Shown here one piece after another: positions 41,460 through 52,380 of a stretch of DNA of 64,000 nucleotides; the stretch's first letter is position 1, and each line of letters opens with the position of its first letter. Both the position numbers and the translations under genes were made by a program. This DNA comes from Symsagittifera roscoffensis. Lineage: Eukaryota > Xenacoelomorpha > Acoela > Convolutidae. A model generated the notes under the pieces. The model was not told the DNA's origin. It did not search any database and was given only the letters and a program-made list of their open reading frames with translations. The stretch covers positions 12,973,088 to 13,037,087 of the forward strand of contig NC_087071.1 of the NCBI RefSeq assembly GCF_963678635.1, in the 5' to 3' direction.

Positions 41460-42480
41460 GCTGTCTCCCCCGAGCAAAAACGGTAAAACGCTACAAAAAG
41501 ACGTCAGCAAACGCAAAATAGATGGTTGATGTGTTCGTAGCACGCAATCAAGAGACCGACTGAAGTTTGTTTTATATGAGTATCGAGAAAAATTTTGAAA
41601 AAGAAAAAATTGAAATTTATTTCACTATTTTCTGCAAGTTTCTGTTTGCGCGACCATTGCCTCATCGAACAAAGCGACGTACCAAGATTGGTGCTGTAGC
41701 CTTGTATCTGAATATCAAAAACTGTTCGCCGCAGCACGTTAATAACTGTTTTTTTTTTCATTTAGGACAGAAAAAAGGTCGCCTCAATCTTATTGATCCT
41801 TTTTTCACTCTGAATTTATTTTTTGAGCTTTGATATTGTACATTTTGGTCTTTCAATTGATCCAACAATGCTGATACCAAACAAGTGGAGCCAAATGCAT
41901 AATGCATAACATGGTGTAAAACTCGTGTGTATGAAACGAAAAAAAACTTCTGATTACAAAATATTTTATCTTACCGTTTACCCCAAGTTGACAAAAACGC
42001 AGTTTTTGCATGAGCCATTGGTTTTAATGGGTTGTTTACGAAGATCAAACGTATTTGATTTTAGATAGTTACAATTCATACCAAATTTCGAAAAAAATTC
42101 AGGCGGTGTCAATATTATTTGCATTGCTCACGATGCACTGCATTGCTCTCACGTGAAACGATAAAAGGAGCCACGTATCGAACAGGTGATTTCTCGAAGA
42201 ATAAGTAAAAATGCATATATAATAAAAACAGGAAAAAAATTACGTTGCTTGTTTTTGGGTTTTACCCACAAAAGTTTGCTCCAAATTTGTAATTCTACGT
42301 CAAAAATTTCATCAGTTGACATCATGGAAGCAAGGACTTTTTTTCTTAGATTTAAATTTTTGTAAAAACCATCACCCACACGCCATATAAAGTACAAAAG
42401 GATAAAATTATCTCCTTGTAACAAATCATTTATGGCAAATATGTTTCTTTCAACCAATTTGTAACGATTTCTAAGACGGA
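41460..42480. other. 3' flank of the receptor gene
   Basis: Likely 3' UTR and spacer. I did not find a clear AATAAA within 500 bp of the stop. Short frames on both strands are not supported by splice sites or families. Confidence 0.4.
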
Positions 42481-42860
42481 TTAAATCTCCGCTTACGCGT
42501 TAATAGCGCGAAATATATCGCGCGTTAATTGTCCCAAATTGGTCAAAATGACAATTTTTCTAACCCCCATAACTTCTTCAATAATGATCACAGGTGAATT
42601 ATCATTTCAAATTTAATCTCAAAACAACAATACTTTTTGAATGATATAAAAGAATTCCGTCAAAGTGCATAGTAAAAAAAATCAATACTTGTCTGAAGAA
42701 AAAAATTTAGCACAAATAGTCTGTTACTTTCGTTACAAAAGTTGGAGCAAAAAACAACACCGACTAATGTACGGTGAAACTAAATTCTACACAACCTACA
42801 CAACATTTTTGCTTGGGCCTGTTATTTTTTCTTCAAACTAATTTCGAGCTTTCAACTAAG
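42481..42860. repeat. inverted copy of the CGCGCG-block element
   Basis: CTTACGCGTTAATAGCGCGA and TATATCGCGCGTTAATTGTC are the inverse of 33430-33480. Flanks also match inversely (CTGTTACTTTCGTTACAAAA against ACTTTCGTAACGAAAGT). Confidence 0.6.
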
Positions 42861-43399
42861 CTATTTCGATGAAAAAATTTTACAGATTCTAAAAATTTTT
42901 CTAATTGAGAATTCAAATAGAAAAAAAATATATCTATGATCGTTATTCGAAAAGTTGTCAAAATTCAGAAACATCTATTTTTGCCAATTCGAGAGAATTA
43001 GTTTGCCATTTATAGGGTTCTTATAACTTGGGTAAGCAGCAGGTTATAGCGTTTCAAATTGCATTGAGGCAAACTATTTGGTGTTGTTAGTAGGACAGAC
43101 GCTACATATATCACTTTGTAGTTCATAATAGCGTGCGGGCAAAATTGGAAAAATGTAAAAAAAAACATATTTTCATTTCTCTTCAAAGCAACAAACGTTT
43201 CAATTGACCTTATGTAATGTCGCTGATTCTTTTTTTGCGAAACTCAGATTTCGGTTGAGATTGTTACCAGGAGAAACGCATGCAGTAAAGTGAAGGTTGA
43301 TGAGTAGTACGTAGTTTGGTACTATATAACAAATATGATAAGTAGAAAAGCAAACAAACAAAAATATTCGAATTTTGAAAAATTATTGCCGACTTCTAC
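42861..43399. other. AT-rich spacer
   Basis: No gene, no clear repeat edge. Loose poly-A and poly-T tracts. Confidence 0.4.
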
Positions 43400-45057
43400 A
43401 AGATTGTACCAGTCGGGATAACACGCATCCCACAAATGAAACTGAGGAAGCTAACTGTATGAAACTCATAGGAGGGTACTAAAGATGATTTCGACCGCGC
43501 ATGCAAAACTCCGAATCCTTACGATTCCCTTGGTGCAAACGACAGCGATTGGAATGAGACCTAAACTTAGTATTTGATAGAACTATTTGCGAAAAGCGTA
43601 AGTTTGATTTGTCAGAACCCACTGGACTTGTACTTTCGATCTTATGCCCTAAGCAAATAGTCGCCGCTTCAATTTCCGGATGTCATTTCTCGGGTTTCAT
43701 TGAACGGAGGGAGCTCAAAACTCGGGATATTATAGATTGTGACGAGTGCCATCATGTGTTATAGTTTGAATTAAATCAAAGAGCTGGACCGGAGGTTTTC
43801 AGCAATTGAAAAAATTACCTCTTAGACCGGAAAAAAAGAGTTTACGCAAAATAATGAGCGGGGCACGATGGCTTTATGGCAGCATAAATAGAATAACTTG
43901 GAAAATAAATAGTGGATATGGATGGATGAGATATTAAAGTATTATTGGGATATGGATGAAACTTTGTAAATAGTACCCCTTAATATTCTAAACCCAAAAA
44001 TGGAGAAATGACTGTGATTGAGCTAAGAAGAGAAACTCAACTAAGCAAGTTAGAAGAAGTTGAAGAGGAAAATGACAGTAGTAGAGATTTTGCTTGGTAA
44101 GTAGAGCTCCTAAATAACTAAAACTGAAAAGAGATTTACTTAGCTCTCCGTAGGTGACTTTTTGGCAAAACTTGACACCTAATAAACAAATTAAGTTTCC
44201 CCAATAGCCAAAAAGTTGGGTTTAAAATCGAGTATAGATAAAAACTTCAGATTCTTGGAATAAAATAGCGACCTATAAAAAGGGTCTTCTTCTTCCCCCG
44301 GAGAACGGAACGTTAACGGGATACTTAAATGAACACCTTTAGAAATTGTTTAAGTAAGCATAAAACAGAATTTTAGGAGCGACCGTATCTCTAACTATAA
44401 CCAAAACTCGAGAAGAAAAACATTATAGAAACCGGAAAAAAGCTTATCCTTTTGCTATTGAAAAGTGTAGTCAATTCTCAGTTAGTTTAAGAATAAAATT
44501 AGCTATTGACTAGAATAGCTGGTTCTCGGTTTGTTAGAGAACAGAATAGCAGAGATAGAAGGTAGCGAGAAGAGTGATTCTTGAAGATCACAAGATCAAG
44601 GCAATTGTGATCCGTAGAGACACTATTAATGATCCGTAGAGACACTATTCCAGGTCAAATTAGTAGTTGTCTGGAATTCCTGTGTGTAATTGGGTAACTA
44701 GGGTTCTCTAGAGAGATAGAGTCGTTTGGTTGAGTTAGCTCTAAATTACATTGCAATTAGGAAATTGTGCTGAGAAATTGCGGACCCTTTCCTTTTGATC
44801 AGATTTTTTTCTGGCCACTTAGAGCCTTCTGTATTTGGACGTATACTATCTGATTTCAATAACCACTGAATAATCTTGCGATTGTGTCGAGCGGACTAGA
44901 CAGCCCTTAGAGCAGTAAATAAAAGGGGGCAAGTAACATAATAGCAAACATGATAGTTGCCACCAGTTTAATCCTTTCGCGATTGTAGATAGTACTGAAC
45001 CTCGGTTGCCCCGCTGAAATCATTGCCAACGGGACCACTTTGCGGTGCCGTTAGAAG

Positions 45058-45098
<41 letters not shown>

Positions 45099-45150
45099 AA
45101 AGAGAGAGAGAGAGAAATAGAGAGGAAGAGAACAAACCTAGGGAAGAAAT
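43400..45150. repeat. copy B of the 2-kb duplicated element
   Basis: Partner of 36990-39020 (see there). Ends GGGACCACTTTGCGGTGCCG, then a GA tract (45058-45137) and GAACAAACCTAGGGAAG. A short internal duplication of GATCCGTAGAGACACTATT lies at about 44605-44650. Copy B lacks a counterpart of the antisense 173-aa ORF. Confidence 0.6.
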
Positions 45151-45179
45151 CCCTTGAAATTTTTACCTTAAAAGATTAT

Positions 45180-47900
45180 GAAACATTCAGGGCTTGGCTC
45201 TGATATACGAGCAATTTTTTATCGCGGCTTAAACGGAATTTTTATGCTTTGTGTGGTTTTGTAATCAGTCAACTTTCTGCGGTCAAAATAACAGTTTTTT
45301 AACAACAAATTACTCCATTGAAGATATCAACTACGTGAAGGCAAATGAAAAAATTACTTATCTCGATCATTTTTTGCACATCTCTGGGAGTTTGAATGTA
45401 GCCATTTTCGGTCCATACTCTGGAACAATTTATTTGCGATTTCAAGTTTTTGTTCATAATTCGGAAAACGGAACACAAATTAGTTATGTGTGGCAATTCA
45501 TCCCGCACAACGAAACCATTCTAAAATAAAATAAGGCTAGCTAATTGGTCGTATTAGTTTTGTACGACTCAAAATTTTACAGTTGATCCTTGCTATCGCT
45601 CAAAATGTATAGTTTTTAAAATTTTCTCTTGCTAAAAACTATTCATTATGGAGCTGTGGAAACTTTCAGGGCTTTGGCTTGATAAACGAGCAGTCTTATT
45701 AGCCAATTATATTTTGCTCATATTGCAGCACTGTAATCGTTACCTAAAATTGTAATTTGTCAAAAAATTCTCGTGTAAATATTTGAAAACAATTAAGAGA
45801 CCGTTGGAACATTCTGGACGTTGCCTTGATGTACGATCAGTCTTGTTATACTCTATGTTATAACTAAAAAAACTGTCGCTTAATTTAATTAGTTAAAATC
45901 AGACGGTTATAAAACATAAAATTATTTGAATATAATAGAATAAATATGGATTAAATCGATATTATTTATCTCAAAAAACTTAATTCATTTTTAATCGAGT
46001 ATCACCAATTAAATTTAATTGATTTCCAACTTTTTCTTTTTTCTTAGTTCAAACTAATTATTTTGAGAGATTATAACCTGATCTAATTGCCTATAGAAAT
46101 TTCAAATCAGATGTTTGGAAATTTCGACTTCTTTTTGGAAAAGCGTATTTGTGAACAATTAAGGGACCGTTGGAACATTCTGGACGTTGCCTTGATGTAC
46201 GATCAGTCTTGTTATACTCTATGTTATAAGTAAAAAAAACTGTCGCTTAATTTTATTAGTTAAAATCAAACGGTTATAAAACATAAAATTATTTGAATAT
46301 AATAGAACAAATATGGATAAAATCGATATTATTTATCTCAAAAACGTAATTCATTTTTAATCGAGTATCACCAATTAAATTTAATTGATTTCCAACTTTT
46401 TCCTTTTTTTTTAGTTCAAACTAATTATTTTGAGAGAATATAATCAGATGTTTGGAAATTTCGACTTCTTTTTGGAAAACTGTATTTGTGAGCGTTTGCG
46501 TATGAAATTCTCTTTTATCTTTAATTTTACGCCCTATTTAGTCATTATTTGACCCCTGGATGTATATTTCCGGGAATGGAATTGGTTTGATGGGCTGGGC
46601 TCTGATTTACGAGTAGTTTTTTTTCGCGGCTTAAGCGGAATATTTATGCTTGGTGTGGTTTTTTAATCAGTCATATTTCTGCGGTAAAAATAACAGTTTT
46701 TTAACAAACAAATTACTCCATTGAAGATATCAACTACGTGAAAACAAATGTAAAAATTACTTACCTCCGATCTTGCTCTGCAAATCTCTGGGAGTTTCAT
46801 TACGTGGACTTTGTGCATTATAACCGGAATCCGCAACAAGGACGCCACCTTTGTTCTTCTTTTGTTCTTTCCTTTTCTTTGACTGTTCCGACAAAATTTC
46901 AACATATTTAAAGACTTGTCTATTGAATCCAGGAACATACAGGCACAATTGAGCGCCTATAAATTGCACATTTTGGCTCCGTAATGTTGAATGTAGCCAT
47001 TTTCGGTCCATTTTCTGGAAGTTTTTATTCGCGATTTGCAGGTTTTGTTCATGTTTCGGAAAACGTAACGCAAATTAGTTATGCGTGGCAACTCATCCCG
47101 CACAACAAAACCTTTTTAAATTTATTTAAGGCTAGCTAATTGGTCGCATTAGTTTTGTACGACTCAAATTTTCACACTTGATCCTTGTTATTGTTCAAAA
47201 TTTATAGTTTTTAAAGTTTTCTCTGTCCAAAAACTATTCAATATGGAGAAGTAGGAACATTCAGGGCTTTGGCTTGATAAACGAGCAGTCTTATTAGTCA
47301 TATATATTTGGCTCATTTTGCAGAACTGTAATCGTAGTCGAAAAATTATAGTTTGTCAAAAAAAAATTTCGTAACCAAACTATGAGAACATTTAAGGGAT
47401 CGTCGGAACTTTCTGGACGTTGCCCTGATATACGAGCAGTCTTGTTATACTCTATATTATTAGTAAAAAGAACTGTCATTTAACTTCAGTAATTAAAATC
47501 AGACGGTTATAAGACTTAAAATAAATTGAATATAATAGATTAAATATGGATAATATCGATACTATTTATCTCAAAAACTTAATTCATTTCCAATCGAGTA
47601 TCACCAATTAATTTTCATTGATTTCCACATTTTTTCTTTTTTTTTAGTTCAACTATTTGTTTTGAGAGATTATAGTCTAATATAATTGCCCGTGGAAATT
47701 TTATATCAGATTTTTGGAACTTTTGACTTCATTTTTGGTAAAACTGTATTTGTGAGCGTTTGCACATGAGGATCTTTTTTATCTTTAATTTTACGCCCTG
47801 TTTAGTCACTAATTTGACCCCTGGATTTGGTTTTCCAGGAACGGAATTGGTTTGATTTGAAACTGAACGCTTCAACTCGAGTGAAATTTAAGTAAATACT
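45180..47900. repeat. diverged tandem array of A and B blocks
   Basis: Block A (45187-45780, again 46585-47380) contains the glycoprotein-like frame; block B (45781-46140, 46141-46490, 47380-47760) begins TTCTGGACGTTGCC. The A copy at 46585 carries an insertion at about 46770-46990 that includes the inverse of GCGGATTCC-type sequence. Every block starts with the 30-bp TTGCC.TGATATACGAGCAG motif. Confidence 0.65.
45231..45529 (+). CDS. hypothetical N-glycosylated-looking protein fragment (about 98 aa)
   Basis: The frame is open from 45231 after an upstream TAA and ends at TAA 45527-45529; there is no ATG at its start, so it may be an exon. Five N-x-S/T sites (NQS, NNS, NYS, NGT, NET) and beta-rich stretches (SLNVAIFGPYSGTIYLRFQV, ISYVWQFIPHNETIL) suggest an extracellular domain. 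A second, broken copy lies at 46640-47110 with a 220-bp inserted segment. No family recognised. Confidence 0.35.
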
Positions 47901-48346
47901 CTCTCATTATAGTTTCTTGGAAAGGTAATTTTGAGGTAAACTATCAGTACTGTGCGCCAATTGATGAACGTTTTCACGTGCAATTGACTTTTTTTTGTCA
48001 TACACATAGTTCATCCACAGACTCCCACCCCCTTTCCAAATACGGACCAGTAACCCCAATAATAGTTATCATGATCTCATAGGATAATCACTATGATAAC
48101 TTCTGACTAAACATTATCAAAAGTCACCGTTAATGCGCCGTTCGAAAAAAAAAATCCAATAAATGAGTTTTATTGCGAATGAGACATTTAGTAAGAAACA
48201 CTGTGGTATGAAACACCGCTACAGTTAACAGAGTCGGTTCTAGAATTCTCTTGAGAGGTGAGCGGGAAGGATTTTCCAGAACAAACTAGAAAGACCCGCT
48301 TTTTACATCAATATCTAGGCAATTTATGAAATAAACAAGTCAAAAC
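47901..48346. other. spacer before the assembly gap
   Basis: No gene or repeat edge I can support. Confidence 0.4.
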
Positions 48347-48546
48347 NNNNNNNNNNNNNNNNNNNNNNNNNNNNNNNNNNNNNNNNNNNNNNNNNNNNNN
48401 NNNNNNNNNNNNNNNNNNNNNNNNNNNNNNNNNNNNNNNNNNNNNNNNNNNNNNNNNNNNNNNNNNNNNNNNNNNNNNNNNNNNNNNNNNNNNNNNNNNN
48501 NNNNNNNNNNNNNNNNNNNNNNNNNNNNNNNNNNNNNNNNNNNNNN
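48347..48546. other. assembly gap, 200 N
   Basis: Exactly 200 undetermined bases, a conventional scaffold gap length, so true size is unknown. Order and distance across it should not be trusted. Confidence 0.99.
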
Positions 48547-49160
48547 CCACAGCAAGCCAGAATTATTGCCTTGTTCAACAATTGTGTTGGAAACGATCCT
48601 TTCCTCTATTGGCCATTTAATTTTTCTATCTACAAAAAAGAAAAGTATCGGAGAGATTAAATAAAGCATTTGGTTGAGAACACTTCGGGTTCAGAAAATC
48701 TCTTGTGCTTATTGCAACAACACGATTCACAGAGCTAACGCGAAAAACTATTAAAAAAGGAGAAAAAATCATGATGACTCTTTTTTTGATCTACGCAAAA
48801 CAATTGGCTCCGTCAATCAGAACATTCTGGGGTCAAAACTTGAAAAAAAGAAGTTTGTTTCAAATTTCGTTTTCGGGATGTTATTTTTTCTATTCAAAAG
48901 ACATCGCCATCGAAAATGCCCTAGAGCCTTAGAAATTAAAATTAGCATGTTTTCTGACGTTACCGCTTTAGTTGCGTCTCTCTAAAAATGAATGAAACCG
49001 AGATTTTTTTCACGTGATGTCCGATTTTTGGATGATTGTTGCTACAAAAACACACTATCAATCAACTCAAACAAAAACAAAATGATATGTTTTAACATAC
49101 GTATAGGGGTATGAAAGTTTTGTTATTGTTAAAAGCTAAACTACGCCTTGAGATTGCAAC
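48547..49160. other. AT-rich sequence after the gap
   Basis: A plus-strand frame at 48705-48932 is present but has no recognisable features. May be part of the LINE remnant that follows. Confidence 0.35.
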
Positions 49161-49439
49161 AAGTACCTAAGGCTTACTTTCCAAGAGCATGTAGATTCTA
49201 TTTGCAAAAACTTAGCTAGATATAAAGGCATGCTTTATAAAAGATGTTTTTTAGATAATGGCTTTCAGATAGTGAATAATCCTTTTTTGGTAAGTTACAC
49301 ACCGAAAAAAAAGTTTTTAAAACTTGCAAAAACTCTCGATGAATTTCTGGACTCTGTGCAATGCAATTACTGCTACAATTTTCTGATGAAAACCAGTTTG
49401 CTACCAGTTGGTGTGACGACAGATAGCCCTACCCATTAA
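49161..49439 (+). pseudogene. non-LTR retrotransposon (LINE) RT C-terminal fragment
   Basis: The frame reads KYLRLTFQEHVDSICKNLAR, YKGMLYKRCFLD, then a diverged tail to TAA 49437-49439. The KYLG-like start followed by H at +9 and a K/R-rich helix is the thumb region that follows the reverse-transcriptase domain in LINE elements (usual KYLG..ID..L....HI). Upstream RT motifs are lost, possibly in the gap. Confidence 0.5.
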
Positions 49440-49680
49440 ATTTTGTCTTGAAGCTTAACTATTTCACTGACAGTTCAAAATTGATTGATATGTTCATTCG
49501 ATCATAAAGTTTAGAACTCAAGAATTTCAACTAAAAAAAAACTTTTTAGTTATTTTTGTTGATTTTTTGACTACCACTTCATGAGTTAAGAGATCGTATA
49601 GGGGACCTGATATAACTGCAAGGAATCTTAAATTGTGTACTAATGAAATGCAATTTCCCGCGTCGAGGTGCTGATTTTTG
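49440..49680. other. AT-rich spacer
   Basis: No gene or repeat that I can support. Confidence 0.35.
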
Positions 49681-50355
49681 GTTTTGACTTTCAGAGTCGA
49701 GCACATGTCAGTACTCGATCAAAAAGGATAGTCAAAACAAGGGAGCAAAAATTCGATACCTACCTCGAGCACGGTCAAAACACACCGCAGCGCAGCTGAA
49801 ATCTACCTCAAGCATCAAGCACAGTCAAGTAAGGTCGAGCACGTTTGAAACATACATCCAGCAGAGTCGAAAAAAGAAAACGATTGTTCCGCGGATATTC
49901 GAAGTCATAAAAAAGTTTCTTACAATAATCAACATATTTTTTCTAACAATTCCGACTCAAATTGCAAACCACTGATCCAAAAAACTGAAAAAAAAACTTT
50001 TAAGTATTTTTCCTCGACATAGCATAAAAAAATTGCAAAATAACTTCATTGTGGTGTTTAAAAGCATCATAAGATGTTGACAGAAAATCATAAATTATAA
50101 CATTGAATCTTGATAACGATTTGTTGTTTCAAAGCTAAAACATACCCCACTTCTGTCGAGCACGGTCGGAACATATCTTGCTTGGTCCCAGCACAATCGA
50201 GCACGTTTGTTTTGCTCGAGCAGGGTTCAAACCTATCTTGCTTGGGTCGAGGACGTTCGAGTACTTTATTGCGGTCGAGCACTGTCGAAACATACCGAAC
50301 TTTGGTGGAGACGGTCGAAACATACCAATATTTGGTCGAGGCGGTTGAAACATAG
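49681..50355. repeat. degenerate GTCGAGCACGGTCGAAACATA minisatellite in two blocks
   Basis: Blocks at 49690-49880 and 50140-50355 contain GTCGAGCACGGTCGAAACAT and variants at about 30-35 bp spacing. The last units run into the 4-kb tandem duplication, whose left edge lies inside this array. Confidence 0.65.
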
Positions 50356-50545
50356 AGTGAGCCCCTCGACTTGGGTTTGAATATCAAATAAAGTTTTGAT
50401 ATTTAAAAAAAAGAATCATTAAATGGAAAAATATATTACATTCAATCAGAAAATGTTTCATTTCAATTTCTCGCGATTGTATTGATCAAGCATGAAAAAA
50501 AATTGTCAAAACTCAAAACTCAGTTCAAAAACAAGTTTCTAAGGT

Positions 50546-50663
50546 TCATTTTGTTACGATTTTGCCCCACCGTTGTTCAATTGATTGTAACCCAAATGAT
50601 TTTGCAGCACTTTCTTCATTGAATCCTTGATAAGCAATTGCACTAATCCAGTCACAATTGAAC
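50546..50663 (-). CDS. possible terminal exon in duplication copy 1
   Basis: On the minus strand an acceptor (TCAATCTTAG) precedes 50663, and the frame reads FNCDWISAIAYQGFNEESAA, KSFGLQSIEQRWGKIVTK and a stop: 38 residues of balanced composition. A competing minus frame (50554-50766) is longer but looks like low-quality sequence. No family recognised, although W..IA....IEQRW..IV faintly resembles a Myb/SANT helix pattern. The identical exon is at 54601-54718. Confidence 0.3.
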
Positions 50664-51315
50664 CTAAGATTGATTCATCCAGGTGCACTGAATTGCTAAC
50701 TCCCCCGCGCTGCCGGGACCCGAGTAGAGGGGGAGATTCGAGGGTTTGAAGTAGGCTTCTTGACAAAAAAGACCAAATGTGGGGGATCCGAAGGCTCCTT
50801 ATAGCCTTGGTTGATCACATAGATCCAGAGACCTGGTTTTTCCAACGTTCCTAATTGCCCTCCATTTTAGCCCAGTTTCCCGCATTGAATGACAGGTTCA
50901 AATTACGTAAAGAGAAATCGAGTTTATACAATGAGCAACTCGGAACGTAATTCCGTCACGTACTACTGCGAGTTGGAAGACCGCAAATGTTTGAGAAAGC
51001 AATTTGGCTTTTCTAGAAAACTCGAGACTTTTACCTTACGGCACAGAAAATACTGAAATATTAGGCGTTTGCAGCTTTTGAAATTTATTCTCACTCATCC
51101 CGCAAGTAAAATTGAGTGCGATAGGATTTTTTGAGGCGTTTAACCATTGTGAATTTCTCGAATTATTTCTGAGTCAATTTCTCGACAGCTAAATTAAGTT
51201 ATATGAGATCTACTAGAAAACTAAAAGCATCACTTTGTAAAAAGTTTTTTTTAAAATTGATAAATTGTATAAATATTTGCAGCTTCAACTACTTTGGAAA
51301 CTAATTAAGAGTTTT

Positions 51316-51816
51316 TCACAAATAACAACTGTCGAGATCACAGTAGGCATCCACTTCTGAGTCATCTTCGATATTATGGTAGATTTCCTGGATTTGAGTC
51401 ATGGTGTAGCATTTGTTGTCAGTCACTTCGGCCCAACGATACGTCACAAAAAAAATGTGGTCTTTGATTTTGCTTTGTAGAAACGCTTGTTCTGTTTCAC
51501 CTCGAATCCAGAGTCGGTTGAGAAAATTTTTCTGATACAGGAATTGAATATCCTTACCTTCGTAATGAAATGTCGTTAAATGTTGCGGAAATAAGCATTA
51601 TTGATCACGTTTGATGTTTTTAGGGTCAGCTCCAGTGTGTACCATTGTTGTCTGTTTGTCAGAGTAGATTTCCGCTATCAAATAACACTCCTATGCTATT
51701 TTTATTTCGAACATAATAGGATCGATATCGTCGATGAAGACGGCAACTTGTGACTCATATCCCATTTTTTGAAAAACCTTTGATGCAATGAACACGGCAA
51801 GCTTTCATTTGCCCAT
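51316..51816 (-). pseudogene. decayed 167-codon ORF, copy 1 (three internal stops)
   Basis: From an ATG at 51814-51816 to TGA at 51316-51318 the minus strand keeps one frame of 501 nt with protein-like sequence: KLAVFIASKVFQKMGYESQV, AVFIDDIDPIMFEIKIA, TTMVHTGADPKNIKRDQ, FLYQKNFLNRLWIRGETEQA, DHIFFVTYRWAEVTD, and an acidic end EDDSEVDAYCDLDS. Internal TGA, TAG and TAA interrupt it. No family recognised. The TGA near the N-terminus is not present in copy 2, so it arose after or was repaired at duplication. Confidence 0.5.
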
Positions 51817-52139
51817 TATCCTTTGAACATACAAAGTTTTTTTATAATTTTTGCAATAAAAAATATAGCTATGGAAACTACAGATCAGACTTGTGATATC
51901 AATCCAAGAAAAACTTCAAAAAATGTTTCAATCAGAAATCATTTCAATTAAATCATTACAACAGCTGATTTTTTAAATGAATATCTGAAGCCACAAATCT
52001 CTGAAACGGCTGTAGCCATGCCTAGGAACTCAGTATCAGTATCCTTTTACTCGAAAAATGTGTAGGCGAAAAGAATGAGTTTTTGATAGTTAATGGCATT
52101 ACGATGCCCAACTGTGCGCTGTCTAGGCGCACAATTTTG

Positions 52140-52380
52140 TGTCTGTATGTTTCTCGATTCCAAAGACAAGTATTTCAACATGCCCCAAAACGTATGTGGA
52201 TTCCAATTCTAAAATTTTACTGGATTCCGCGTACAAATATCTGTAACGTACATTTTGTCGGCACACTAACTTGCCGCGGATTCCGCAGCGAGCGAATAAA
52301 GGTATTTAACTAGGCTTCAGCAAACTTAAGCGGATTTCGCATATAATTTGTGGATTTCGTTTACAGTTGTGGATTCCGCA
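52140..52380. repeat. GCGGATTCC-type dispersed element, copy in duplication 1
   Basis: GCCGCGGATTCCGCAGCG and TTGTGGATTCCGCAACAAAT share motifs with 11389-11590. The front part (GCGCACAATT..GTATGTTTC) is the inverse of 46885-46960. The matching copy is at 56198-56438. Confidence 0.55.

Noticed and set aside
40806-41543. 245-aa minus-strand frame opposite the receptor tail
   Set aside because: Antisense shadow of the 165-bp coding repeats; the plus strand has splice sites, phase and biological sense.
48308-48669. Minus-strand frames spanning the N run
   Set aside because: The codons are undetermined bases; no coding evidence.
50088-50387. Three overlapping frames with VSTVSTK-type repeats
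   Set aside because: Products of the GTCGAGCACGGTCGAAACAT minisatellite on both strands.
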